DNA of 64,000 bases from Nigrospora sphaerica (taxonomy: Eukaryota; Ascomycota; Sordariomycetes; Amphisphaeriales; Apiosporaceae), in contig JAGVVL010000021.1 in assembly GCA_018287875.1 (NCBI GenBank), positions 496,001 through 560,000 on the forward strand, given 5' to 3'. Below are positions 12,685 through 22,993 of this stretch, in pieces; positions within the stretch are counted from its first letter, which is position 1; each line of letters opens with the position of its first letter. Under the pieces are notes generated by a model. It ran no database searches and was not told the origin of the DNA. It saw nothing but the letters and a program-made list of their open reading frames with translations. Made by a program: the position numbers and the translations under genes.

Positions 12685-13513
12685 GGTCTTGTTGTTGGAG
12701 GAGGGTGAAGCTGGCAAAAACGAAGGACGTCACAGCCAAGCTCGGATGTGATTATCTGGTCATCACGATTGACCCTAAGCGAGTAATCGATAGTGATGAT
12801 TATCTGGACCCAATGATTGACCACTGTGTTTGGCCGGGAGCTTTGACCAAGCTATGAATGACAAATGCACAGGCTTGAGCTTTATTGGCCTAAAGGGGAG
12901 AATATAATATGGGGACACGGGCTTGGTACGGTATCGGGGGGCGGTTGCACACTCAGGCAATATAACGCTCTGTCAGGCAGCTCGTATACATAAGAAAAGT
13001 AAATAAATCTGAGGGGTGGATTTGCGGGAAACCGGCTTCCAGTGGAAAAACATACGAATCAGTAAAGCAGCCCGATCAGAAGAACGAGACCATCCCAGTA
13101 CAGCGTCGTGGATTTCAATCGGCAGACCACATACATACCACAGTGTAGGAAAATGCTAGGGGCAGTGGCTGCGCAGCCACAGTCCAATTAGGGCGTATGC
13201 AGAACGTAAAACGAGACTGTGTGGAGCTGACACGACTGGGGAAATGGGCATCCATGACGATGGTGAGGCAAGAGTCGGAGGCCCTCGGCCTATTGAAGAT
13301 CGGCTGATGGAAACGGCACTATGGATACACTAGGGCAGCCACACAACCACTACGTTCGCTGCTGGGAAGCTTGCAGCACAAGATGATAGTTGCATAAGGG
13401 CAATCCCCGGGTTCGGCGCGAAAGCCTGTTCGGAAGACTTCAGTTTCATACTCTAGAGCTCTTGAAACCAATAGCAGAACAGTTATGGGCAGTCATGCTG
13501 CCAGCCTTCTCGT
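12685..13513. other. intergenic, nothing recognised
   Basis: No convincing coding frame, repeat or RNA gene. A run GATTATCTGG recurs on both strands near 12741-12806, giving a weak imperfect inverted repeat just upstream of the minus-strand gene. Confidence 0.4.
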
Positions 13514-14369
13514 TCAACACGAGCGGGACATCGATACCGTTAACTTCCCAACGGGGGGTGCCACAAGCCTGCCGTGGTGAACTTCCATCAACTCGAGTTT
13601 TGGCTGCCAGGCAGGCATGCATAGAGACCTGAAGAAACCCATGAGGTTGGCCAAAACTCCGCCGCGACGCCCCCGTTCGTCGTGGGAACTATCGCCGCAG
13701 GACTGTTGACTTTGTGGAGCTCGGAAGTAAGACATTGCCTGGTGGGATACGGCGCCGTCGAGGTGTCTTTGCAGACCTGGGACACCCGACTGTGTCTGGT
13801 GGAGTCGCCGTATTGTTCGTACAAGAGCGACAAATGCCTCCTGTACGTTGGTAGTGGTTGCAGCGGATGCCTCAAGAAACATGCACCCCAACTTTCTTCC
13901 GAGTAGTTCACCCTCTTCGGTGGACACCTGCCTCTCGCGCACGCGATCGCACATGTTCCCAACTAGTATGATCGGAATCTGGGGTCGTTGACGCTCTCTG
14001 ACACATTGAATTTGGCCGTACCACTTCTCGATGCGCGAGAACGATGACCGAGACGAAGTGCTGTAAACAAGCAGGAATCCCTCACCATCCCGGATGCTCT
14101 GGTTTTGGAGAACCTCGCACTGGTCTTGACCTGCTGTGTCGAGAACGTTGAGCGTACATTGTCGTTCATCTATCCTTGTCTTCTTCTGTAAGGCGCCTTC
14201 AATCGTCGGCTCGTACTGGGAAGGTGCGCTCCATGATTAGAGGGAAATTGACGAGTTAGGACAGGCAGCTTACGGCTATCGGAAAGAGGCTCAAACAAAA
14301 AGAGCAGATGAGCGCAGTTTTTCCAACGCACTCATCTCCAAGAACCACCAGGTTGTATGAGTCTGGCAT
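13514..14369 (-). CDS. divergent Ras-like small GTPase (2 exons)
   Basis: Ras-superfamily protein of about 265 aa. Exon 1 is 14369-14274, a 58-nt intron (GTAAGC...TTCCCAG) spans 14273-14216, and exon 2 is 14215-13514. The five G motifs are recognisable but altered. G1 reads GDECVGKT (residues 11-18), with Glu and Cys at the places of Ras Gly12 and Gly13. Switch I is YEPTIEG (33-39). G3 is DTAGQD (58-63). G4 is NMCD (119-122) instead of NKxD. G5 is EASAA instead of ETSAK. The C-terminal extension of about 90 residues lacks a CaaX box, ending SRSC, so membrane attachment by prenylation is doubtful. Ras proteins cycle between GTP and GDP in signalling. With these changes nucleotide affinity or GTPase activity is probably abnormal (inference). 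It could be a divergent signalling paralogue or an early pseudogene, although the reading frame is intact. Confidence 0.8.
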
Positions 14370-15455
14370 AGCGAGCGAGTCAAATCTTCTGGAAGCAAGC
14401 GAATCAGTGCCTCAAGCGACATTAGAGGGTAGTTGACACGAAGTACTACACATGGCGGTGAGCCGTAAGGCATTCAGCAGATACAAGAGCTGCTGCCGTG
14501 CAATAAAATATACCCCGAAGATGTCTAAGATCTTATTTGCAGTTGTGAGAAGATTCGAAAGCAGAGCAAGTCTCATATTGTCATGGGACTCGCCTCGTAT
14601 CGGACTCAAGGAAAGCAAAGGTTCCGTCGGCTGTTTGCTCCAGCAGGGAAAACATGCCCCGGATGTGATTCCGACCTTTAGTTGCATGAAAAGGTGTTAG
14701 GTTTCTGAAGATTGCCATTGGATAGCCATGGATTCCGTCCCAATGCTGGCGACGAGAGTCAAAAGGATGATCATCTGGGGATCCTAGAGCTGGGGGACAT
14801 CAGGGAGGTGGGGCGTTTGCGCTCCCCCATACGCTAGCGCCAGACTTGCATGCGTAGTGTAGGGAATGCTGGGGTAAATTTGGACGGCAGGGGTAGAAAC
14901 AGGCGAATCATGCATTGCTGTACGTCGTAGGGACAGGCACAGATGCCAAGAACCTATGTACCTGCACTTTAAGAACCGTAAGAGGCATCATGCAGGGAGT
15001 TATGTACTGCATCGTGCTCAGCCAGAACATCGACCGCCCAAGCTACTTGATAGGCGGGGCCGTTTTCATGGTGTTAGGGGTGGGTTTGGCAAGGTACTAC
15101 TAGTGCCTGCTACCCCTGCCACGATCTAACTTGATCCGGCTGTCTTTTTGGACAACCGAATGAGGCATAGTCGGCGACCGAACGACACAAATTCAGGACG
15201 TATCGTATTGATCGGGGGTAGTGAGCTCCCGAGAGGACGGTCAATCTACCAGGCAAAGTACCTTTCATTTAATGCGTATAGATGCACCACTGCACAGCTG
15301 TGCTATGCAGCATCTGTTGTGCGGCACTCACGACGTCTTCCGCTCCAATACGCGTCGACAGACACTCTTTGCCTTGTTTTTGACCTGAAGCCCTGCGTCT
15401 GTTCCCCATTCACAAGGCCGCTTTCAGGTTGCTATCTACCTCCAGCAATTTCAGC
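14370..15455. other. intergenic, nothing recognised
   Basis: Divergent promoter space between the Ras-like gene and the large regulator. Open frames near 14412-14700 and 14915-15103 lack coding bias, and the frame starting at 15148 is in the 5' flank of the regulator. Confidence 0.45.
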
Positions 15456-18400
15456 ATGGAGTCACGAGGAAAGAGAGACTATGGTCCTGAGCACCGACTG
15501 CCGCCCACCCAGAATCAACACCAAAATCACCCCTCCTCCGCGCTTGTCTCGCCACACCCGATCCAATCTACAGCTGCTATCATGGCGCCGAATCCCACAG
15601 ACAACATAGCCTTGCCGCACATGCGCCGCTTGAGCTCGATGGGGAATGACCCCGACAGCGTACCGCCCATACCACAAATCCTCTCCCATCCACCCCCGGA
15701 GGCCCTGCGGAGACGTCCAGTTTCCGACCTCATGCCACCCATGACCATAAATCTTCCTCAGTTGCCTCCTATTCATAGCTATAGGCAATCGTCTGGCAAC
15801 AATTTTCACCTACCTTCCATCCCTGCCGAGCCACATTCGCGGTACGGACCTGTACACGACGGATACGCTCCAGCTGTACCCAGCCCCGAGATCCCGTATC
15901 GAATCGACACACTCGACACAGCCAAGAAAAAGGCAGCGCGTACTTCCCAGGTAAGCACCAAATTCCGCGTGGGTTTTACTGTTTACGGGGTAGGGCTAAC
16001 TACCTTACATGCAAGGCTTGCGATAACTGTCGGCAGTCCAAGGCAAAATGTGACGACCTCAAGCCTTGCATGACTTGCAAGCACAAAGGCATAGAATGCC
16101 AATACTCGAAGGCCCTTGTCACAAGGTAGGCAAACTCAGTGCATATATATATGTAAGGATCATTAACTGACAAACGATGGTAGTTCCAACAAGGCGATGC
16201 CACAGATCCTGACCATGATGCAGGAGATCACGGCTCAGGTCACGGACGGTTTGAATAACATAGGGCACAGCCTCGAAAAAATCTTCGATGCCACGAACAA
16301 CCGTATGCAGAGCTGGGAACCGCGTATAGAGAGCCTACAAAAGGCGCTGGAGAATGAGGGCGCGGCTGGCGAGATTAGTATCGATCTGGTCGAAGACGCG
16401 GGCGGCGATGTACTGTCTTCTCCGGCAGAGACAGCTGACCTGACTGAAGAGGACCAGAACAAAGACCTCAAGGATTTCAGAAAAGGTGAGAAATATGGCA
16501 GTCCATCTTCCAGTTGGCAAATGAATGGAGAGCCCGTGATAACAGAAGAAGGCCTGGATACGACGCTCCAGGAATCCAACAAGATCGAGATCGAAAAGTA
16601 CCTCAACCTTCCAGTGGAACCCGATCGTCCCACGATGTCCACACACCATTCGACCATGGCTATGTTGCTCCTCGACTGGCCTTCCATTTCCGATTTGGTC
16701 ATCCCGGTCATGAACGAGAAGACACCCCATCAGCAGGAGTCACCCATGCAAGAGGAGCAGCAGCGGGGCTTACTTCCTATCAGAGGCAATGGCAAAGGCT
16801 TTGGCCTTGAGATCACCCCTTCGACGAAGAAATCATATATCGACTCTAATAAGACAGGTGTGGCTTCAAGCTTCTTTGACACCTCCCTGCCGCTTGCAGA
16901 TGAGCAATTGAGGCAGTCCAGCATGTTGGGCAACATTACGCACAAGGGGGGTACGTCCAATATCGATGGTACACCCGACTTCGACAGTCCGACGGTGGAG
17001 AAATACGTCCAGAGCTTCAAGGAAAATATTCTCAGCATCCATCCAATCATGGACATCGAGGAGCTGGAAATGGTTGTGGCTATGTTCCTGCAGAGCCTGC
17101 CGCCTAAGGGGCCACAAAATTCCATGACGGAGCCTTCGTCAACCTTGGGCACTGGTTCCTGCACTATAAGAGCGAGTGCAGGCACGAAGCGCAAGCGGCC
17201 TTCTGCTCTTGGTGGCCACGGCGCAGTTCCGACTCTGAAACCTAACTTACCTTTCCGAAACATCGAAAGCGCCATGATCCTGTCGGTACTGGCCCTGGGC
17301 AAGATCTGCCTTCTTCGGGGCAGCATCACCAAAGTGGTACCCGAACAACCCCTTTCAACAGAGAATTCATCTTCAGTTCATGGCAGAATGCTGGCGTCGC
17401 CCTTGGAAACATTACAGCCGGGCATGACGTCCCAGTCGCTCCCACTTCTGAGCCTTCCGTTCCCCAGGAAGGATGAGCAGAGCCGCAGCGACGACCTCCT
17501 CACGCCCCAGGCTGCCGGACCACACCCGAAGGCGCAATCTATGGGGCGCCATCAAGATCAGGCCCCGGGTCTTGAGTACTTTTCCCTAGCGACAGAAATC
17601 ATCGGTAGCCACGTGGGTGGCACCACGATCCAGCACGTCTATACGTGGCTCTTCATGGGTCTCTACTATGGACAACTAGAGCGTCCCATGGACAGCTGGG
17701 CCCACATTGCCAACGGATGTAAGGCGTTGGCTGTGTGTCTACAACCGAAAGTTCTCTCTTGCCACGCCGGTTCTTCGTGCGTATGCTAACTGCTCATAGG
17801 AGACGCGAGTACCTTGCCCGATACACATCAGGAACAGAGAAGGTCCGGAGAAAGATAGACAACCAGCTCTTGTTTGCTTACTGGTCCTGTTTGCAATTAG
17901 AAAGGTGTGCATCCGTGGTCGCACCCTGCTTTGCTGCGCTAACAAACCATAGCGACATTCTGGCCAAACTCCGACTACCCCAGGCTCTTACGTTGCGATT
18001 GGAAGATCAGATGCCGTTTCCTAATCTTGACTTAGCGATAGGCTACTCCGCCTTGGTATTGTCCAGCTACCAGGCGCAGGCTTATCTGCAACTGCAGCTC
18101 AGCCGTATCTCTGAGCTGCCCAAAGACCCAAGGGCGCTCTGGACGAAAAATAAATCTGTCGAGGAGGAGATCCACAACATGCAAATGTGGCTGGCACAAA
18201 GTCGGCATCAATGGGTGCCTCCCGAGTACAGATGGAAGGACGGCGATTCGCCGGTCAATGACATTCTTGCTGCGCGCCTACGGGCTAAGTACTGGGACTC
18301 CCAGATCGCCCTTTACCAGCCTTTCCTGGACGCCGTACTCCATCCTGAAAGACCAACGCAAGGCTTGTTTGCGGCCAAGCCTGTCGGCCCTTGGGAGGAT

Positions 18401-18883
18401 CCCCGCATTGACCTATCCAACTATCCTTGGCCTCCTAATATGGATCAGCGCACATTTCCTCGCGCTCTGAACTACGCACGAGGGGGAATCCGGGCATTGA
18501 TGGAGAGTACCAGGGCGTTCCATGGTTTGAACCCCATCAGTCGATTCGTTGTCACGAACCATTTTCCTACGACCTATGCGTGAGTATCCTCTCGAGTTCT
18601 TTCATCTGTGGGTAACAAGGCTGATTCAATACATCATAGCCGATGGAGCAACCTGCTTTGCCTCGCTACATGCTATTGTCACCCTATCTTGGGCCAGATG
18701 CTTGAGAAGCAAACGCTGGCGGAATTGTTCGGACAGTCCATCCGCTTCTTTCAATCTATCATAACGCCCTCGAGCTCGCTTTACAACGAAATCTGCATGA
18801 TGATTAAAATTTCAGAAGCTCTGGGACTTACCATGGATAACCCTACGGTAGGCGCGACCGTCAGCCCGAGTTCTCAAGCATGA
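15456..18883 (+). CDS. Zn2Cys6 / Fungal_trans transcription factor (6 exons)
   Basis: Full-length fungal regulator of about 1043 aa. Exons: 15456-15950, 16016-16125, 16184-17734, 17800-17904, 17953-18579 and 18640-18883. All introns are 48-65 nt and in phase. Exon 1 is a Pro/Ser/His-rich leader. Exon 2 encodes nearly only the zinc cluster: C167-x2-C170-x6-C177-x5-C183-x2-C186-x6-C193. Exon 3 holds the linker and a long low-complexity region, with the first part of the middle-homology domain. Exons 4-6 give its typical features: FAYWSCLQLE, joined by the fourth intron to SDILAKLRLPQ, then Trp/Pro-rich segments and RWSNLLCL. Splicing out 17905-17952 recreates the family motif LESDILA, strong support for the gene model. 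The third intron (17735-17799) is the least certain because its donor, GTGTCT, is weak. It probably binds CGG-type sites as a dimer. Targets are unknown. Confidence 0.88.
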
Positions 18884-19416
18884 CTATCGACGATCCGCTT
18901 CTAACCGAGCAAGATGCTCAAGTTTCATACTTAGTACGTGATCTGCGTACTTTCGTCTGTACCAGAAGCTCTACGCGGCAAAGCAATCATGTAGGCCTGC
19001 GGCTTTCCATCTTGGTCGCCACCAACCATCTCGAAAGCCATGGGGTGTGGGTTGACGTGCTAGAAGGAAGTCCTAGCGGCAGCACTTTTTGACGCTTGCG
19101 CAAAGTAGCACTGGATCGTGCAGTCATGGGAACTCTGAGTTACACCACCCGTTGTGAAATAGACAGTTGATGAGTATATTTCGCTGTTTACTCCGTTTCA
19201 TTGTCTTCGAGGAGGCGCTTTGTCTGTTCTCGGTGATATGCGTGGAGCAGCGGACTTACGCAACCAGTCAAATACATGTACATAACGATCATCGTAAGTC
19301 TAGAGGTACATCTCGAGAATCTTGTTAACGATGCTACCTGTGGCCTTTTGGCGTTGCAGCACGGTAGAAAACTTCGTTGCCTCTGCCCAATGTATCTTTT
19401 GCGATGATTTCAGCTT
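18884..19416. other. intergenic, nothing recognised
   Basis: 3' space between the convergent regulator and the reductase gene. No repeat or gene recognised. Confidence 0.45.
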
Positions 19417-21229
19417 TCAATACCCTGTATTGTAAGCCAGAGCTAGGCTTTCCAGGTCAAGCACCTGTCTGTGGGGTCTCCGAAGTCGTCTGAGTGGTGT
19501 GGCCCCCATATCATCCGATGCGTTCCTAGGCTGGAACTCCACCTCCGCAAATTGCATGGGCGCATTCCGAATGACCTCGTGACGGATCCCGCCTGTGAAC
19601 GCAGCATCCCCGCAGCCTGGATCGTACGTCAGAGGGTACAGTAACCAAGCAAAAGGCTGCGACTTACAGACAACGATGGTTCGGCCGGGCGAGCGTGCGC
19701 CCTTGGCTATTTCTCGGGCTATTCCATTGGTGTGAAAATCGGAGCCAGCTCCCGGATACAAGCATAGCCAGTACTTGTTTTCCACAAAGGGTGGCCTGGA
19801 CCGCATGGGTGACGGGTAGATGCACCAGATACAGAGGAGCCTCTGGGCTTTTGTCAGCACGCAGTCATGGCGGGGGCGTAGGCGCGGCGTACGTTTCCGG
19901 GATCAAGGCTTTGCAAAGCCAGCAGCTCCTCCTTGACCCACTTCTGTTGAGCGTTGTCCTCCAGAACCCAGAAGACATCGACCTTTCGGGTCATATCACG
20001 GAATAGGTCCTCCTTTGGTGGCCTTTCCGATGGCTTGTTATGGAGCGTATGCGCTGCATCGAATTGCTTCCTCCGTGCGAGATATGCGGCGTACGGGAGG
20101 ACCCCCGCGATGCCGATACCTTTCGCCGCTAGGACAACGTTCTCGAACTCGTGAAGTTGGAGGTTGTGGCCGTAGGGCCCATCTATGTAGACATTGGCAA
20201 GGCTGGCCTCGTTCTTTGCTAATGCGGCGATGTTGCCTTGCCGCTGCATCAAGAAGGTCAGCTGGGTGGAGTGGTTGGCGCCCTCAGGATCCTGGATCCA
20301 TGCCGCTGTCATGGCATGGCCCCGAAGCTTCATGCCCCAGGCAGCGTCGGGGAAGTACAGATAGAAGTAGCACCCAGGGAACAGCGGCACGGGCCGCTGG
20401 AACCGGGCACGCCCACGGATAATCTGCCCAACCTGCCCAATGCTCATGGCGGCTCGGCCACGATACATGGACCGTAGAAAGAGGCCCAGATTCGTGAGCA
20501 GCCAAATGCCGCAAGCGCCGCCGGCCACCGCCTTCGGTAGCACCGTGGGGAGAAGAAGGACATGCCAGGTCAGCGAGCCCAAGGCAGCGAGCGCTAGGAC
20601 AAGGTGGGCTAGTGCGAACCAGGCGTAGTGCAGCTGCCGCACTAGCCACAGCGACCAGACGGCCAGGATGCTGAGCGCCAGCGCCGCCTTTGTCGAATCA
20701 GCCTCTGTTAGTCTACGGGGCGCAGTCTACGTACCACGTAGCCGGAAACAGCTAAAGCGGTGGCGGACGGGTTCTGGGAGGCTGACAAGCCAGCATGGAG
20801 AAGAGCCTCCGCAATGGCTACTCTTCCAAACCAGTGGTGCGCGAGGTAATACTTCGGCAGAGGGAGCCCCACAAAGCTCATCAGTGGGTTCGTTCGGCCG
20901 CCGAAAAACAGCGGGGTCAGATTAACCAACGACGTGAAGGCGGCACGCCGGGCGAGGTCCGCCTGGCTCCCGACGGCCCAGCCCAAAACGACCCCATTCG
21001 TTCCCAGGTACAAGGCGAGGAGGAGCGCGTCTAGGCGGGTCACGCTGTGGGTGTTCTTGCCGCGGCGGTACACGAGTGGGTACTGGAGGCGGGAACGAAA
21101 CCCATGGCGGCATTTGGCCGCAAGGGCCATGGCGATCTGATGGCAGGTAAAGAACAAGATCAAGCCGGTCACCGACGCGGCATACAAGATTGAGGAATCC
21201 ATATTGACTTGGGGTTCGTCCTTTTGCAT
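19417..21229 (-). CDS. ferric reductase-type transmembrane oxidoreductase (4 exons)
   Basis: FRE/NOX-superfamily membrane protein, about 554 aa, which would move electrons from NAD(P)H through FAD and haem across the membrane. Exons: 21229-20735, 20687-19893, 19842-19668 and 19616-19417. Introns are 47, 50 and 51 nt, all in phase. Exon 1 carries several membrane helices and the haem-ligand region, with YYLAHHWFGR followed by EALLHAG. Exon 2 adds more helices (LHYAWFALAHL, SLTWHVLLL), an altered FAD-binding site (RGHAMTAAW where the family has HPFT) and the nucleotide-binding segment with GPYG and AKGIGIAG. The last intron joins VV to CCGDAAF, recreating the family's C-terminal CG(D/P) motif. 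It is short next to typical FREs of 600-750 aa and the HPF motif is lost, so activity may be reduced. An in-frame second ATG at residue 10 is an alternative start. The 5' end faces the MADS-like gene. Confidence 0.88.
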
Positions 21230-21391
21230 TCGTGATTATGGATGCACCCTATTATAGCGATCATTTTGCCTGGACCGACCGACAACTGTTTTCCGTACTC
21301 AGGGCCCTGCGCGTAAAGCGTCCAGGATAGCCGCGCGACCGAAACGGGCGCTTAGTGTCCGCTATTCTTAGGATGGGATACCTGAGGTGAA

Positions 21392-21397
21392 TATAAA
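21392..21397 (+). promoter_or_regulatory. TATA box
   Basis: TATAAA 57-62 bases upstream of the ATG at 21454, well placed for the MADS-like gene. Confidence 0.55.
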
Positions 21398-21453
21398 CCT
21401 TGCGGTGGGACCCGAGCAATCAACAATTAAGCAACACGAAGGCAAACCTCAAC

Positions 21454-22125
21454 ATGGCACGACACAGAGACGCACGAAACCGCCGGCACTGCCTGCGCAA
21501 AAAAGCCAACGAATACTACCAAAAGTTCAACGCCGATGCCGCGGTCATCATCAAGGATCAAGACACCTTCTACACGTACTCATCTCCTGACTTTCTAGAA
21601 GAGTTCATTGATTCATTACTCGTTCCTTCGGAGAATCGATCGGGGCCCGATGACTTTGACACCGTGAGGGAACGGAACCAGCTGAGAAACTCGACGAGCT
21701 CCTCCGTGTCGTCAAGCAGCTCTGGTTTCACGCCCGCCCCATCCCCAATCCCTGCCTACTCAACACCGCCGGCTCCCTGCCGGAACCCCCCCTCCACCAT
21801 GATTGAAAGCCCTACCCTCTCGTTCCGAAGCCTGTTCGGCTCAAGCCCCACCTCGGACGCGAGCACTCCAGCACCTGACTTCCCCATGTCGGTGCCGTCC
21901 GCGTCGGGGTCAACCACGCCACGCGGTCCCGTGATTGAAGGGCCCTCTTCAGCCACGTACACTTTCCGCACCATTGACCCAACCTGTCTTGAGAAGCCGC
22001 AGGTTGGTGGGCCACAGGCACTAAGAAGACCTTCGTTGCTACGCATTCGGGCACCTGGGGCATGCCTCAGTGGGAAGCAGAACGACGCAAAGAGGAGACA
22101 CTTTCGGCGGGAGTACTTCACATAG
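21454..22125 (+). CDS. MADS/SRF-like domain protein, 223 aa
   Basis: The first 50 residues resemble a compact SRF/MADS-box core. A basic RNRRHCLRKKANEYYQKF is followed by a hydrophobic strand (ADAAVIIKD) and a FYTYSS end, corresponding to the KKA-x-E, AxVxxII and YxYxS positions of the family. MADS boxes bind CArG-like DNA as dimers. This one is about 10 residues shorter at the N-terminus than classical MADS boxes, so DNA binding is uncertain. The rest is a Ser/Pro/Thr-rich disordered region (residues 70-190) and a basic tail. The true ATG at 21454 follows a TATA box, and the open frame upstream has no ATG. The single-exon gene is divergent from the ferric reductase across about 225 bases. 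A second MADS-like gene lies at 34952-35227. Confidence 0.65.
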   Translation: MARHRDARNRRHCLRKKANEYYQKFNADAAVIIKDQDTFYTYSSPDFLEEFIDSLLVPSENRSGPDDFDTVRERNQLRNSTSSSVSSSSSGFTPAPSPIPAYSTPPAPCRNPPSTMIESPTLSFRSLFGSSPTSDASTPAPDFPMSVPSASGSTTPRGPVIEGPSSATYTFRTIDPTCLEKPQVGGPQALRRPSLLRIRAPGACLSGKQNDAKRRHFRREYFT

Positions 22126-22993
22126 TGGCTGCCCATGATTGATGAGTACAGGCTATGTATACAGTGAACCAGTTCCCTCGTCTGGTACGGAGAACTTGGG
22201 CACGCGGCGTTTGAGGGTTTAGGCATGTTCCAAGCTATTCACCGTAGTCTATTCAGCAATCAGAGAGATGTGATACTTCAAGGAAGCTCGATCGCGGACA
22301 GCCGGTGTTGCCCGTTGTTGACCATTGCATATAGCTTAAGCCAGAATGACCATCTTTGACGACAAATGGACGTCCACTCGCTATCCTGGGGCCTGGGGTA
22401 TGGGCTTTGCCTTCGAAAAGCTAGTTACGTGGCCGAAAACTTAAGAGAAGCCGTAGTGTAGTTGCTACTACGATTCCTCTTTTACTGTTCCACTTCGGAG
22501 CGACGGCGCTTACGCTTGAAAAGCTGCTGCCGATCCCATCTTGCGACTGAAGGAGAACACCCGTCAGAGAATGGATAACCGCCCAACTTCGGGAAAGGGT
22601 ACTCAAGGGACTAGACCCTGCTGCTAGATGGATGAAGGAGGGCGGTCGAGCCAGGGTGGCAAGCGCCGGGAGTCAAAGATCCCTGTTCCTGTACGGTGGC
22701 GGACGGTACCGAACGGCCCTGGAACAGGCGCTATACGGTTATACGCACGCCTGCTGGTGGTAGCAAACGCACCAGTGGTTGTACGCCCACATCCTAATCA
22801 CTGGGGTTCTGGCCGCGGTGCCGGCTCCCGGCTCATACATCCGGCTGTAGACACACAAGCATAGCACGAAGGCCAACTACGCCGATTGCCTGGGCCATGG
22901 TGAATATAGTGGCATTACCCAACGTAAATTTGAACCAGTCGATTGAATTATGTCTAGTTATGAGGAGATCAAAGCACCAAGTAGAAGGATAAA
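22126..22993. other. intergenic, nothing recognised
   Basis: No convincing coding frame. Short ORFs at 22421-22864 lack bias or motifs. Confidence 0.45.

Noticed and set aside
19417..21229. NADPH oxidase (superoxide-producing) instead of ferric reductase
   Set aside because: Spacing of the membrane His residues, short length and the C-terminal CGD-type motif fit the FRE group better, but the altered HPFT region leaves substrate open.
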